Virus record (IMG/VR): IMGVR_UViG_3300027714_002764
Span: 113,021-177,020 of that record
Origin: a virus
Length of the DNA stretch: 64,000 nt
Strand: one strand, 5' to 3'
This document shows, piece by piece, positions 7,939-16,098 of the stretch (position 1 is its first letter; each line of letters opens with the position of its first letter). A program made the position numbers and the translations under genes. The notes under the pieces were generated by a model. That model saw nothing but the letters and a program-made list of their open reading frames with translations, was not told the origin of the DNA and did no database searches.

Positions 7939-9654
7939 ATGGGAATAGACGTAGACACTGCAACTTGGGAGGTAGGTAAAGATTATCCTGAGTGGATGAA
8001 TGAAGTTTCATTAGCAACAATATCGAAAGGTTACTTACTACCGGACGAAACTCCAAAAAAGGCATATAAACGTGTTGCAGATACAATTGCCAAAAGATTA
8101 GATCGACCTGATCTAGCGAATAAGTTTTTCCGCTATATGTGGAAAGGTTGGTTGAACTTAGCCTCACCTGTTTTATCTAATACCGGTACAGATAAGGGAC
8201 TCCCAATCTCTTGTTTCGGTATAGATACCCCAGATTCAATAAGAGGAATAGGTCTTACTAATGCTGAACTAATGAGACTTACTTCTTTAGGAGGAGGAGT
8301 TGGAATTGGACTATCTAAAGTAAGAGGTAGAGGAGAACAGATCGGAAGAGAAGGAATAGGACAATCAGAAGGAGTTATTCCTTGGGCAAAGATTTATGAT
8401 TCTACTATTATTGCAACTAATCAAGGTGCAGTAAGAAGAGGAGCCGCTTCTGTAAACCTAGACATTAATCATCCAGATATTAAAGAGTTTCTAGAGATAA
8501 GAAGACCTAAAGGAGACCCTAATAGACAGTGTCTAAACCTACATCAATGTGTTGTAGTGGATGATACATATATGCAAAAATTAGAGCATAGAGACCCTGA
8601 TGCAATGGAATTATGGGTGACTATACTGAAGTCTCGAATGGAAACAGGTGAACCCTATATTATGTTTAAGGATAATGTTAATAATGCAAATCCTGCTGCA
8701 TATAAAAAGAACAACTTGGATGTAAGTATGACTAATATATGCTCAGAGATTACACTCCACACAGACGAAGAGCATTCGTTTATATGCTGTTTATCTTCAG
8801 TTAATCTAACTAAATGGCATGAATGGAAAAATAGCGATTTAATAGAAACTGCTATATACTTTTTAGACGGAGTACTAGAAGAGTTTCTTGATAAAGTATC
8901 AGGAAGAGAATCACTAGTAAGAGCAGCAAGATCAGCTAAAAAAGGAAGAGCTATTGGACTCGGAGTACTGGGATGGCATACATTCTTACAGAACGAAAGA
9001 ATTCCTTTCGCATCTTTAGCTGCTACCTCTTATACTCATCAGATATTTTCACAAATAAAAAACCAATCAGAAGCAGCTTCAAGAAAGTTAGCAGACGAGT
9101 ACGGGGAACCTCTTTGGTGTAGAGGAACTGGAATGAGAAATACCCATACTCTAGCTATAGCACCAACAGTTTCTAATAGTACGATCGTAGGAGGAATATC
9201 TGCAGGAATCGAACCAATACCAGCTAACATATTTACGTTTAATTCAGCTAAAGGAACATTTATAAGAAAAAACTCAGCTTTAGAGTCTTACCTTGAAGGA
9301 AAAGGATCAAACACAGAAGAAGTATGGGATCAAATAATGAAAGATAGAGGGTCTATAGCTAATCTACCTGAAAGTGTTATGCCACATGAAGATAAACCTA
9401 TATTTCTTACTTTTGCAGAAATAAATCAATTGCAGTTAGTAGAACAGGCAGCAGCTAGACAAAAGTATATAGATCAAACACAATCTCTTAATTTAGCTTT
9501 CGATCCTACGGATAGTCCTAAGTTTATTAACGAAGTACATCAAACAGCTTGGAGATTAGGAATAAAAACACTATATTACCTACGTACTGATAGTGTAATC
9601 AACGGAGACATTGGAAGTAGAACGGATGAGAACTGTTTAAGCTGTGATGGTTAA
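7939..9654 (+). CDS. nrdA: Ribonucleotide reductase class I large subunit (R1)
   Basis: The active-site cysteines are present in the expected order: CFGID, NICSEITL (Asn, radical Cys and Glu), CCLSSVNL, then the radical-transfer pair in LYYLRT and a C-terminal redox pair in NCLSCDG. The protein is 571 residues and begins almost directly with the reductase N-terminal region, so the usual ATP-cone domain of about 90-150 residues is missing. That would remove classical dATP feedback inhibition, a trait that suits a phage. The C-terminal cysteines would be re-reduced by a thioredoxin such as the one at 10394. Confidence 0.93.
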   Translation: MGIDVDTATWEVGKDYPEWMNEVSLATISKGYLLPDETPKKAYKRVADTIAKRLDRPDLANKFFRYMWKGWLNLASPVLSNTGTDKGLPISCFGIDTPDSIRGIGLTNAELMRLTSLGGGVGIGLSKVRGRGEQIGREGIGQSEGVIPWAKIYDSTIIATNQGAVRRGAASVNLDINHPDIKEFLEIRRPKGDPNRQCLNLHQCVVVDDTYMQKLEHRDPDAMELWVTILKSRMETGEPYIMFKDNVNNANPAAYKKNNLDVSMTNICSEITLHTDEEHSFICCLSSVNLTKWHEWKNSDLIETAIYFLDGVLEEFLDKVSGRESLVRAARSAKKGRAIGLGVLGWHTFLQNERIPFASLAATSYTHQIFSQIKNQSEAASRKLADEYGEPLWCRGTGMRNTHTLAIAPTVSNSTIVGGISAGIEPIPANIFTFNSAKGTFIRKNSALESYLEGKGSNTEEVWDQIMKDRGSIANLPESVMPHEDKPIFLTFAEINQLQLVEQAAARQKYIDQTQSLNLAFDPTDSPKFINEVHQTAWRLGIKTLYYLRTDSVINGDIGSRTDENCLSCDG

Positions 9655-9663
9655 ATAAATAAG

Positions 9664-9676
9664 CTATTTATATTAT
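9664..9676 (+). promoter_or_regulatory. Class 2 element CTATTTATATTAT
   Basis: The element ends directly before the ATG at 9677. Very similar CTATTTAT boxes precede several virion-like or small unknown genes. If it is a promoter box, the transcript would have an extremely short leader or none. Recurrence is visible; function is inferred. Confidence 0.4.
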
Positions 9677-10210
9677 ATGAGCAAGTCAATTAACATACGA
9701 GAAAGTGGATCATTAGGTTTCGATTTAACAACTATAGAAATATACCATACTGCTATTACTGCTAGTAACCTAATAACGATAGTTTCTGCTTCAGCATTAA
9801 CAGGTTCAGGCGTTACAATAAATGATATACCTGATGCTTATAATGTATTTTGGGGACGATCAAAAGACAATGCATGTATTAATACAACTGGTAGTTTAAA
9901 TGTTATAGGAAATGCTAACCCTGCAACTAGATACTTTGATGTATTTGCTACAGATTCAAGCGGTAGGAACTCTACTGTTGAAGTAACCTATCCCATTGCA
10001 GCCGGACCAGTTACTAGTTCAATTGCTCAAAAAGTTAATTTTAATACATATCCTAACTTTACTATAAAAGCTAACCCAGTATATCCAACAACCTTTGGTG
10101 GATGGTTTCATGCAAGTTCAGGAGGTTCAGCAGTATCTACAGATAACCCACTATCTATCACTTTAACTACATTTACTGGATCAAGTCAATTTTACGGTAG
10201 ATTTAGTTGA
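9677..10210 (+). CDS. Probable virion or surface protein, 177 aa
   Basis: The sequence is rich in Ser, Thr, Ala and Asn, with few charged residues and alternating beta-type segments. Two regions (about 1-100 and 105-177) look like small beta-sandwich units, as seen in phage head decoration or fibre-associated proteins and in bacterial Ig-like domains. There is no signal peptide. It is preceded by a class 2 element like the fibre-like gene at 16099. The family is not recognised, and the structural role is inferred from composition. Confidence 0.5.
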   Translation: MSKSINIRESGSLGFDLTTIEIYHTAITASNLITIVSASALTGSGVTINDIPDAYNVFWGRSKDNACINTTGSLNVIGNANPATRYFDVFATDSSGRNSTVEVTYPIAAGPVTSSIAQKVNFNTYPNFTIKANPVYPTTFGGWFHASSGGSAVSTDNPLSITLTTFTGSSQFYGRFS

Positions 10211-10225
10211 TAGATTAATAATTAT

Positions 10226-10235
10226 TTCGTATATT
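10226..10235 (+). promoter_or_regulatory. Class 1 promoter-like element
   Basis: TTCGTATATT is followed by AATATAAACAAATAAGTTAT and the ATG at 10260. It fits the recurrent class 1 pattern and would drive the small gene at 10260 and the thioredoxin gene. Confidence 0.5.
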
Positions 10236-10259
10236 AATATAAACAAATAAGTTATAAAT

Positions 10260-10388
10260 ATGTCAAGAAACTCCGCAAAACAAAGAATTACTCAACTCAA
10301 AGAATGGTTAGCAGTAAATAGACCAACTGTTAAAACTGAAAGTAGACAAAAACGCTTCTCTAAAGCAGACACTTACAATAAAAAATAA
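10260..10388 (+). CDS. Small basic protein, 42 aa
   Basis: An ATG following the class 1 promoter and AAGTTAT context opens 42 codons encoding a Lys/Arg/Gln-rich peptide beginning MSRNSAKQRI, with predicted helical N-terminal half. It ends 5 nt before the thioredoxin gene. The well-placed promoter and start context are the main evidence that it is expressed. No function can be assigned. Confidence 0.5.
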   Translation: MSRNSAKQRITQLKEWLAVNRPTVKTESRQKRFSKADTYNKK

Positions 10389-10393
10389 TAATT

Positions 10394-10654
10394 ATGGCAA
10401 AGGTAATTAAAGTATACGCCAATTGGTGTGGCCCCTGTAAACTGTATGCGAAGACTTTTAGTATAGTTGCAGAAGAGTTAAAAGATGAACATGAATTTTC
10501 TGAAGTAAATATTGATAAAGATACTACAGGTTTTGCTGCTAAATATAAAGTCTCTAATATTCCTGCTACTTTAATAATTAAAGAGGATAATAGAGTTAAT
10601 TTAGTACAAGGTAGATTAGATAAAAATGCATTAATTAAACTAATAAACACGTAA
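10394..10654 (+). CDS. Thioredoxin-like protein (WCGPC)
   Basis: A compact thioredoxin fold of 86 residues carries the classical WCGPC redox site near residue 11-15 and the cis-proline segment NIPATLII near residue 56. It has no signal peptide, so it acts in the cytoplasm. Its place just downstream of nrdB and nrdA suggests that it is the reductant for the phage ribonucleotide reductase, as in T4, where a phage thioredoxin does this. The shortened length resembles phage and glutaredoxin-like forms. Confidence 0.85.
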   Translation: MAKVIKVYANWCGPCKLYAKTFSIVAEELKDEHEFSEVNIDKDTTGFAAKYKVSNIPATLIIKEDNRVNLVQGRLDKNALIKLINT

Positions 10655-10658
10655 TAAT

Positions 10659-10961
10659 ATGTTAAGAAACCCAAATAGTATTCCTTCTGGGGATACAGTT
10701 ATACAAGATAAAGTAATGGAACCTTTTTTTATTGCTAAATCTCAATCAGGAGGTTATACAGTCTACGAAAGAGTTATTAAGGGAGAGAATAAAACAGAGT
10801 ATATTAAAACTATTAGCTACCCTTCTAACTTCAATGCTGCTTTAAAAACAGTAGTAAAAGAGAGACTTAATAATGGAGAAAGTAAAGTATACGATTTAAA
10901 TCAATATGTTAATAGATATGAAACTATACATAACGAGATAAGTAGTAGATTTAACTTTTAA
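10659..10961 (+). CDS. Hypothetical protein, 100 aa
   Basis: Begins 5 nt after the thioredoxin stop and is probably co-transcribed with it. The central part (PFFIAKSQSGGYTVYERV) looks like a small beta-rich domain followed by two helices. No catalytic motif, membrane segment or family is recognised. Confidence 0.65.
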   Translation: MLRNPNSIPSGDTVIQDKVMEPFFIAKSQSGGYTVYERVIKGENKTEYIKTISYPSNFNAALKTVVKERLNNGESKVYDLNQYVNRYETIHNEISSRFNF

Positions 10962-11016
10962 AAATAGGATTCGCCTATATCCTTATTAATACCTGGCAAA
11001 AATTAAATTTATACAA

Positions 11017-11832
11017 ATGGCAAAAAATGTTGTAATATCCTTATCGGGAGGGATGGATTCCTCTACTTTACTACTCAGATGTTTATCAGAGTATGACAAT
11101 GTAACTGCAATATCTTTCGATTACGGTCAAAAGCATAAAGTAGAGCTTGAAAGAGCACAATCGTTAGTAGATTACCTAAATGAGAAAGATTTTGGTATCA
11201 AGTACCAGGTAATTAAACTAGACGGATTAGTAAACTTACTAAATTCAGCACTTACTGAAGGAGGAGCAGATGTACCTGAAGGTCATTATGAACAGGATAA
11301 CATGAAAGCTACAGTAGTACCTAATAGAAACAAAATATTTGCTTCGTTAGTACAAGCAGTAGCTCTATCAGAAGCAATGGCTAATGGTAATAATACAGAT
11401 ATTGCATTAGGTATACATGCAGGTGATCATGCAGTATATCCAGACTGTAGACAAGAGTTTAGAGATGCAGATGACAATGCCTTTAGATTAGGTAATTGGG
11501 AAGCAGATAAGGTAGGGTATTTTACACCTTATTTAGAAACAGACAAATTTGGAATATTAAAAGATGGACAACAATTGGTTGAAGAGCTCGGAATTGTTTT
11601 TAATGAAGTGTACAAACGTACTAATACTTCTTATAAGCCCTATCCTAGCGGTAATAGCGATTACAAATCAGCATCATCTGTTGAAAGGATTGAAGCTTTT
11701 ATCGCACTCGGTGTGGATGACCCTGTACAGTACGAGAACGAAACTGGACCGGTTGATTATAATGTTGCGAAAGCACATGTAGAAAAAATACTAGTCGACT
11801 ACAGTACTGCTGCAGAATTAGGTTATTCTTAA
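11017..11832 (+). CDS. queC: 7-cyano-7-deazaguanine (preQ0) synthase
   Basis: The N-terminus has the PP-loop ATP pyrophosphatase motif SGGMDS at residues 9-14, and the family context IALGIHAGDHAVYPDCR and a C-terminal region with YPSGNSDYKSA is typical of QueC. The enzyme converts 7-carboxy-7-deazaguanine to preQ0 using ATP and ammonia. In the window it is joined by FolE, QueD and QueE (the earlier steps) and by QueF and DpdA (later steps). The usual four-Cys zinc site near the C-terminus is not obvious here. At 271 residues it is slightly longer than bacterial QueC. Confidence 0.88.
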   Translation: MAKNVVISLSGGMDSSTLLLRCLSEYDNVTAISFDYGQKHKVELERAQSLVDYLNEKDFGIKYQVIKLDGLVNLLNSALTEGGADVPEGHYEQDNMKATVVPNRNKIFASLVQAVALSEAMANGNNTDIALGIHAGDHAVYPDCRQEFRDADDNAFRLGNWEADKVGYFTPYLETDKFGILKDGQQLVEELGIVFNEVYKRTNTSYKPYPSGNSDYKSASSVERIEAFIALGVDDPVQYENETGPVDYNVAKAHVEKILVDYSTAAELGYS

Positions 11833-11860
11833 ATTATTGGGAAATACTTAAATCTATCAT

Positions 11861-12637
11861 ATGAAATTTATTAGAGCCCTATGGGGAGATTTAGAACATC
11901 ATGATAGTAAACCAAGAAAAGAAATTATAAGATGCTCTAAAGAACAAAGATTTGATGAAGTAGTGTTCGTATGGGGCGAAAGCAATTATGATTTTATTAA
12001 ATCTTTTGGGTATGAAGCTATATTAATGTCTAAAGATCCTTATGAGTACGGAACACACTACTTCTATGAATCACATACTTTTTTCCTGCATAAGCTTGTA
12101 GCTATAAAGACTGGAGTAGAGCTATACGAACAAATTATATTTCTTGACTGGGATATTTACCAACAGAAACCACTTGATTTTAATTTTTATAGTAGGTTAG
12201 AAGAGCAAAACAGTAAACTTCAAATACCTCTTTATTGTTTTCCTAATAACTACGAAGAGTATGTTCTTAAAGAATGGAAAGATATAAGCAGGGAAGATAT
12301 AAAATACTTACATAAACACCAATCTGTACTCCAGAAATATAATTGGCAATGGGCAAACAACGTAGTAGTTCCTAACACATCCTTTGTATACTGCTCAGAT
12401 CTAAGCATAGCTGAGGAATTTATTAGAATAAATCAAGAAGAAGATATTGAAATAGTAAGCGATGAAACGCCTGTAATGCATTATTTTTTAAATCAAGGTA
12501 CAACGCTAGAGGCTTATATTAAGAAGTATGAGCCTTTAGTATCTAACGCAAAATTTGAAACTCATTTTAAACAAAAAGATTTAAATGACTATATAAAGTT
12601 ATTTATAAGTAAAGATTTATACTTTATACATGAATAA
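11861..12637 (+). CDS. GT-A type glycosyltransferase-like protein
   Basis: The segment IIFLDWDIYQQKPLDF holds a DxD-like metal and nucleotide-sugar site (D-W-D) typical of GT-A folds, and the N-terminus (KFIRALWGDLEHHD) starts like a Rossmann strand. The protein (258 residues) is soluble. It overlaps the radical SAM gene by 8 nt and is the first of four tightly overlapping genes. The acceptor is unknown: a phage DNA base, a virion protein or a cell-surface glycan are all possible. Confidence 0.6.
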   Translation: MKFIRALWGDLEHHDSKPRKEIIRCSKEQRFDEVVFVWGESNYDFIKSFGYEAILMSKDPYEYGTHYFYESHTFFLHKLVAIKTGVELYEQIIFLDWDIYQQKPLDFNFYSRLEEQNSKLQIPLYCFPNNYEEYVLKEWKDISREDIKYLHKHQSVLQKYNWQWANNVVVPNTSFVYCSDLSIAEEFIRINQEEDIEIVSDETPVMHYFLNQGTTLEAYIKKYEPLVSNAKFETHFKQKDLNDYIKLFISKDLYFIHE

Positions 12638-13673
12638 AAAGGATTATATATGTGCAAATCCTTTCGTAAATTTAGAAGTCCATGATAAAACAAGTTTTTT
12701 ATGTTGCCCTGCTTGGGTTAGCAAAAAATTACCAGAAAACATATCACCATTAGAAGCTTGGAACTCTAAAGAAGCGAATGAAATTCGAGATTCTATTCTC
12801 GATGGTTCTTATAGGTACTGTGATGAAAATCTTTGTTCACTACTTTCCGGCTTAAGAGACAAAACTGCACCTAAAGTGATCCGTCCAATGGTAGACAGAG
12901 GGAAGCTACCTGATACTTTACAAAATACAATTAACGACTATAAACAAGGTAAACCTATATACCCTAATACGGTTCAATATTCCTTTGATTATACCTGCAA
13001 TTTAAAATGCCCTACCTGCAGAGTGGAAATTATTACTGCTAATAAGTCAACTATAACTAAAGTACAAAAGACTATAGAAGAGATAGAAGAGAGTTTAGGA
13101 GAGTACGTACAACTACTGTCTTTAACAGGAACCGGTGATCCTTTCGTATCAGTAGGATTTAGAAACTTCTTAAAGAACTTCGATAAAAGTAAGTATCCAA
13201 ATCTCTACTGGATACACCTTCATACTAACGCTACTAAGTGGAATAAAAAAATGTGGAATAGTATGTCTAACGTACATGAATACGTAAAGAGCACTGAGGT
13301 ATCAATTGATGCAGCTACTCAAAATACTTATGAAAATAAAGTAAGGTTAGGAGGAAAATGGAAAGAACTTATAAGTAATTTAAACTATATATACACCATT
13401 CCTACCTTAAAACATATAAAAACCTCTTTTGTTGTGCAAAATAGTAATTATCATGAAATGGAAGACTTTATTGAGCTAATAGTTGGTATATGTAAAGAAA
13501 AATCGGATATTTACTTTAGTAGACTTATTAATTGGGGTACTTTTAGTGAAGAAGAATTTAAAGAGCATAATATATTTGATACTTCCCATAGAAACCATGA
13601 AGATTTCGTTAATACTATAAAAAGAATTTTACCACAAGATAAAGTTCACAATAATTTCTCAGAACTGTTATGA
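12630..13673 (+). CDS. Radical SAM protein with N-terminal Cys cluster
   Basis: The radical SAM [4Fe-4S] motif CNLKCPTC (CX3CX2C) lies near residue 122, followed by LTGTGDPF, which corresponds to the GGE-type SAM-binding region. An N-terminal cluster with CANPFVNLEV and LCCPAW resembles half of a SPASM-type auxiliary domain placed before the core. The protein would generate a 5'-deoxyadenosyl radical for an unknown substrate. It sits between a glycosyltransferase and a carbamoyltransferase, with 8-nt and 4-nt overlaps, suggesting one pathway. The ferredoxin at 18993 and the SAM genes at 33.7-35.7 kb could support it. Confidence 0.8.
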   Translation: MNKKDYICANPFVNLEVHDKTSFLCCPAWVSKKLPENISPLEAWNSKEANEIRDSILDGSYRYCDENLCSLLSGLRDKTAPKVIRPMVDRGKLPDTLQNTINDYKQGKPIYPNTVQYSFDYTCNLKCPTCRVEIITANKSTITKVQKTIEEIEESLGEYVQLLSLTGTGDPFVSVGFRNFLKNFDKSKYPNLYWIHLHTNATKWNKKMWNSMSNVHEYVKSTEVSIDAATQNTYENKVRLGGKWKELISNLNYIYTIPTLKHIKTSFVVQNSNYHEMEDFIELIVGICKEKSDIYFSRLINWGTFSEEEFKEHNIFDTSHRNHEDFVNTIKRILPQDKVHNNFSELL

Positions 13674-15331
13674 AGCAATTAGGAATATCCGCATTTTATC
13701 ACGACGCTGCAGCTTGTATACTAATTGACGGAAAAGTCAAAGTAGCAGTAGAGGAAGAAAGATTTACTGAAATTAAACATGACTTATCTTTCCCAATTAA
13801 TGCTATAAACTTCTGTTTAGAAGAAGAAGGACTAACCATAAAAGATATAGATCAAGTATGCTGGTATGAAGACCCAATTATTAAAAAAGATAGAGTACTT
13901 ACTACGTTTAATAAGAAATTTTTTAGGACGTATTTTCAAAGACGAAAGTTTCTTAAAGAGCAAAAAATACACGATATTAAGTTGCTTTTACAGAATATGG
14001 GATTCACCGGAGAGATTGTATATACTCCTCACCATGCTTCTCATGCTGCTTATAGTTACTATACCTCTCCTTATATTGATTCAGCAATTTTAACTATTGA
14101 TGGAGTAGGAGAATGGGAAACAGCTACTGTATCATTAGGTATAGGTAATAGAATAGAAAAGAAAGTTTCAATTGATTTCCCTAATTCACTAGGTATGTTT
14201 TACTCAACTATTACTTCGTTTCTAGGCTTTAAACCTAATGAAGGCGAGTATAAAGTTATGGGATTAGCACCTTATGGAGACCCAAGCAGGTATAAAGAGA
14301 AGTTAGCTAGTGTATTTGAAAATACTACTAATAAATTCTATATTAAACAGAAGTACTTTACATGGGAATACTCAGATAAAATTATGTTTAATAAAAAACT
14401 AGCTTCACTTTTAGATCTACCTCCTAGATTACCTGAAGAAAAAGTTACTCAAGAACATAAAGATTTAGCAGCAGCATTACAAAAAATATATGAGATACAG
14501 TTTTTAAAACTTGTAGAAAGAACAAAATACTTAACTAAATCAAATAACTTATGTTTAGGAGGAGGCTGTGCGTATAATGGTGTAGCTAATACACTTGCTT
14601 ATAAGTACTTTAAGTCTATCCATATCCCTAATGCTCCATCAGATGCTGGATCAGCAATTGGAGCTTGCTTTAGTAATATTTCAACGGAGTTAAAAAGGGA
14701 AGAAAATTCAAATCCATTCTTAGGACCAGAATACAGTAATAAAGAAATTTCCAAAGAGATACAGAACTATAAAGAGCATATTCAGGCATTTAAACTATCT
14801 GATTCAAAATTAATTCAAAAAACTGCTGAGTTAATTAATAATCAAAATATAGTAGCATGGTTCCAAGGTAGAATGGAATTTGGAGCTAGAGCTTTAGGTA
14901 ATAGAAGTATCCTAGCCTCTCCATCAGATCCAGAAATGAGACAAAGACTCAACCTTATTATTAAAGAACGAGAAGGATTTAGACCCTTTGCTCCGTCTGT
15001 TATAGAGGAAGAGGCCTCCATGTGGTTCCACGTGAAAGAGAATATTCCCTATATGAATCAAGTAGTACAAGCTAAAACTAAATACCTACCTGCAGCAACA
15101 CATATAGACGGTAGCTGTAGAGTACACACTGTAACACAAGCTCAAAATAAAAGATATTATGACCTTATTAAACAAGTAGGTAGGTTATCAAATAAAGCAG
15201 TAGTACTTAATACATCTTTTAACCTAAAAGACCAAACTATTACGATGACTCCAAAACAGGCAATAGAGAGGTTTATATCTTCTAAAATTAATTTTTTAGT
15301 TATAGGTAACTTTTTAATCAGAAAAACATGA
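13670..15331 (+). CDS. NodU/TobZ-family carbamoyltransferase
   Basis: The N-terminus GISAFYHDAAACILIDG and later HHASHAAYSYYTSP, GEYKVMGLAPYG, LGGGCAYNGVAN and GRMEFGARALGNRSILASP are signatures of O-carbamoyltransferases of the NodU/CmcH/TobZ family, which use carbamoyl phosphate and ATP to carbamoylate a hydroxyl. At 553 residues both the Kae1-like and the YrdC-like C-terminal parts are present. The known substrates are sugars and antibiotics, and a related enzyme carbamoylates 5-hydroxymethylcytosine in phage DNA. No hydroxymethylase was found here, so a sugar hydroxyl made by the neighbouring glycosyltransferases is equally plausible. Overlaps both neighbours by 4 nt. Confidence 0.88.
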   Translation: MKQLGISAFYHDAAACILIDGKVKVAVEEERFTEIKHDLSFPINAINFCLEEEGLTIKDIDQVCWYEDPIIKKDRVLTTFNKKFFRTYFQRRKFLKEQKIHDIKLLLQNMGFTGEIVYTPHHASHAAYSYYTSPYIDSAILTIDGVGEWETATVSLGIGNRIEKKVSIDFPNSLGMFYSTITSFLGFKPNEGEYKVMGLAPYGDPSRYKEKLASVFENTTNKFYIKQKYFTWEYSDKIMFNKKLASLLDLPPRLPEEKVTQEHKDLAAALQKIYEIQFLKLVERTKYLTKSNNLCLGGGCAYNGVANTLAYKYFKSIHIPNAPSDAGSAIGACFSNISTELKREENSNPFLGPEYSNKEISKEIQNYKEHIQAFKLSDSKLIQKTAELINNQNIVAWFQGRMEFGARALGNRSILASPSDPEMRQRLNLIIKEREGFRPFAPSVIEEEASMWFHVKENIPYMNQVVQAKTKYLPAATHIDGSCRVHTVTQAQNKRYYDLIKQVGRLSNKAVVLNTSFNLKDQTITMTPKQAIERFISSKINFLVIGNFLIRKT

Positions 15332-15993
15332 TTTTAGCTACAACTGCAATAAATAAACCGTATACAGAATCAGCTGAAAAACTATTAAAGATATTAGATA
15401 GAAAAATATACGATATTAGAGTGTTAACCGATGATCCCGAACGGTTCAAGGAATACGATACTACAACCTATAATAATATTATATTTTCATACTACGATAA
15501 GTTGATATATGCATTTCAATTAGCGTTAAAAGAAAAACAAGGAGTACTTTTTGTTGATGCTAATAAAATACATGCAATGACACCAGACTTCCACCAGCAT
15601 TTTAAAGGAAGTGACGATTATTGTTTTGTAGGGTACTGGGACTACGGCAATTCTATATGGAAAGATACAGATATAAATGGTTCCTATTGGGACAAATTAA
15701 CAGACTACTTAAAACTTGCAGATTTCCCTATAAATTTATTAAGACCATTACTAGAAACCGTATTTTACATCCCTTACGACAGTAGGTTGAGAAATGTTAC
15801 TAAGTATATAGAGGTACTTAAACCTATAATAGAGTACAATAGTATGTTTGAGAAGTCTATTTATAACCATAGGGGCAATGGTGAAGGTATGGGAATAGCT
15901 TTTTCTTTACTACTAAATAATATAAAACCTAAGTTTTTCACTAAAAAACAAATATATGAACTTGATTCAGAAGATAAAAGCATACTTTGCTAA
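15328..15993 (+). CDS. Glycosyltransferase-like hypothetical protein
   Basis: The 221-residue protein starts like a GT-A nucleotide-sugar domain (MILATTAINKPYTESAEK) and has QGVLFVDANKIHAM, where a D-x-N replaces the usual DxD. A C-terminal NHRGNGEGMGIAFSLLL may form the acceptor side. These similarities are weak. It overlaps the carbamoyltransferase gene by 4 nt (ATGA) and so belongs to the same operon. Confidence 0.5.
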   Translation: MILATTAINKPYTESAEKLLKILDRKIYDIRVLTDDPERFKEYDTTTYNNIIFSYYDKLIYAFQLALKEKQGVLFVDANKIHAMTPDFHQHFKGSDDYCFVGYWDYGNSIWKDTDINGSYWDKLTDYLKLADFPINLLRPLLETVFYIPYDSRLRNVTKYIEVLKPIIEYNSMFEKSIYNHRGNGEGMGIAFSLLLNNIKPKFFTKKQIYELDSEDKSILC

Positions 15994-16072
15994 TAGAAAA
16001 AGAGAAAAGAACTTTGAAAAAAGGATAGCTGAAATGAAAAAGAGAGATCCTTTCACCTATAAGAATTTTTAA
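15956..16072 (+). CDS. Small basic protein, 38 aa, overlapping gene end
   Basis: An ATG inside the end of the preceding gene opens a 38-codon frame (+1 relative to it) rich in Lys, Arg and Phe, ending KKRDPFTYKNF. The 38-nt overlap resembles the other overlaps of this operon, and the frame fills what would otherwise be an untranslated 100-nt gap. Its reality is likely but not proven. Confidence 0.4.
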   Translation: MNLIQKIKAYFANRKREKNFEKRIAEMKKRDPFTYKNF

Positions 16073-16073
16073 C

Positions 16074-16086
16074 CTATTTATTTTTA
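16074..16086 (+). promoter_or_regulatory. Class 2 element CTATTTATTTTTA
   Basis: CTATTTAT followed by TTTTATACAG lies 25 nt before the fibre-like gene at 16099. It matches the element preceding the virion-like gene at 9677, consistent with a late-promoter role. Confidence 0.4.
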
Positions 16087-16098
16087 TACAGTATACTC

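Noticed and set aside
10360-10674. A 104-codon minus-strand frame with a hydrophobic start
   Set aside because: It is fully antisense to the thioredoxin gene and the small basic gene, both of which have clear starts and motifs.
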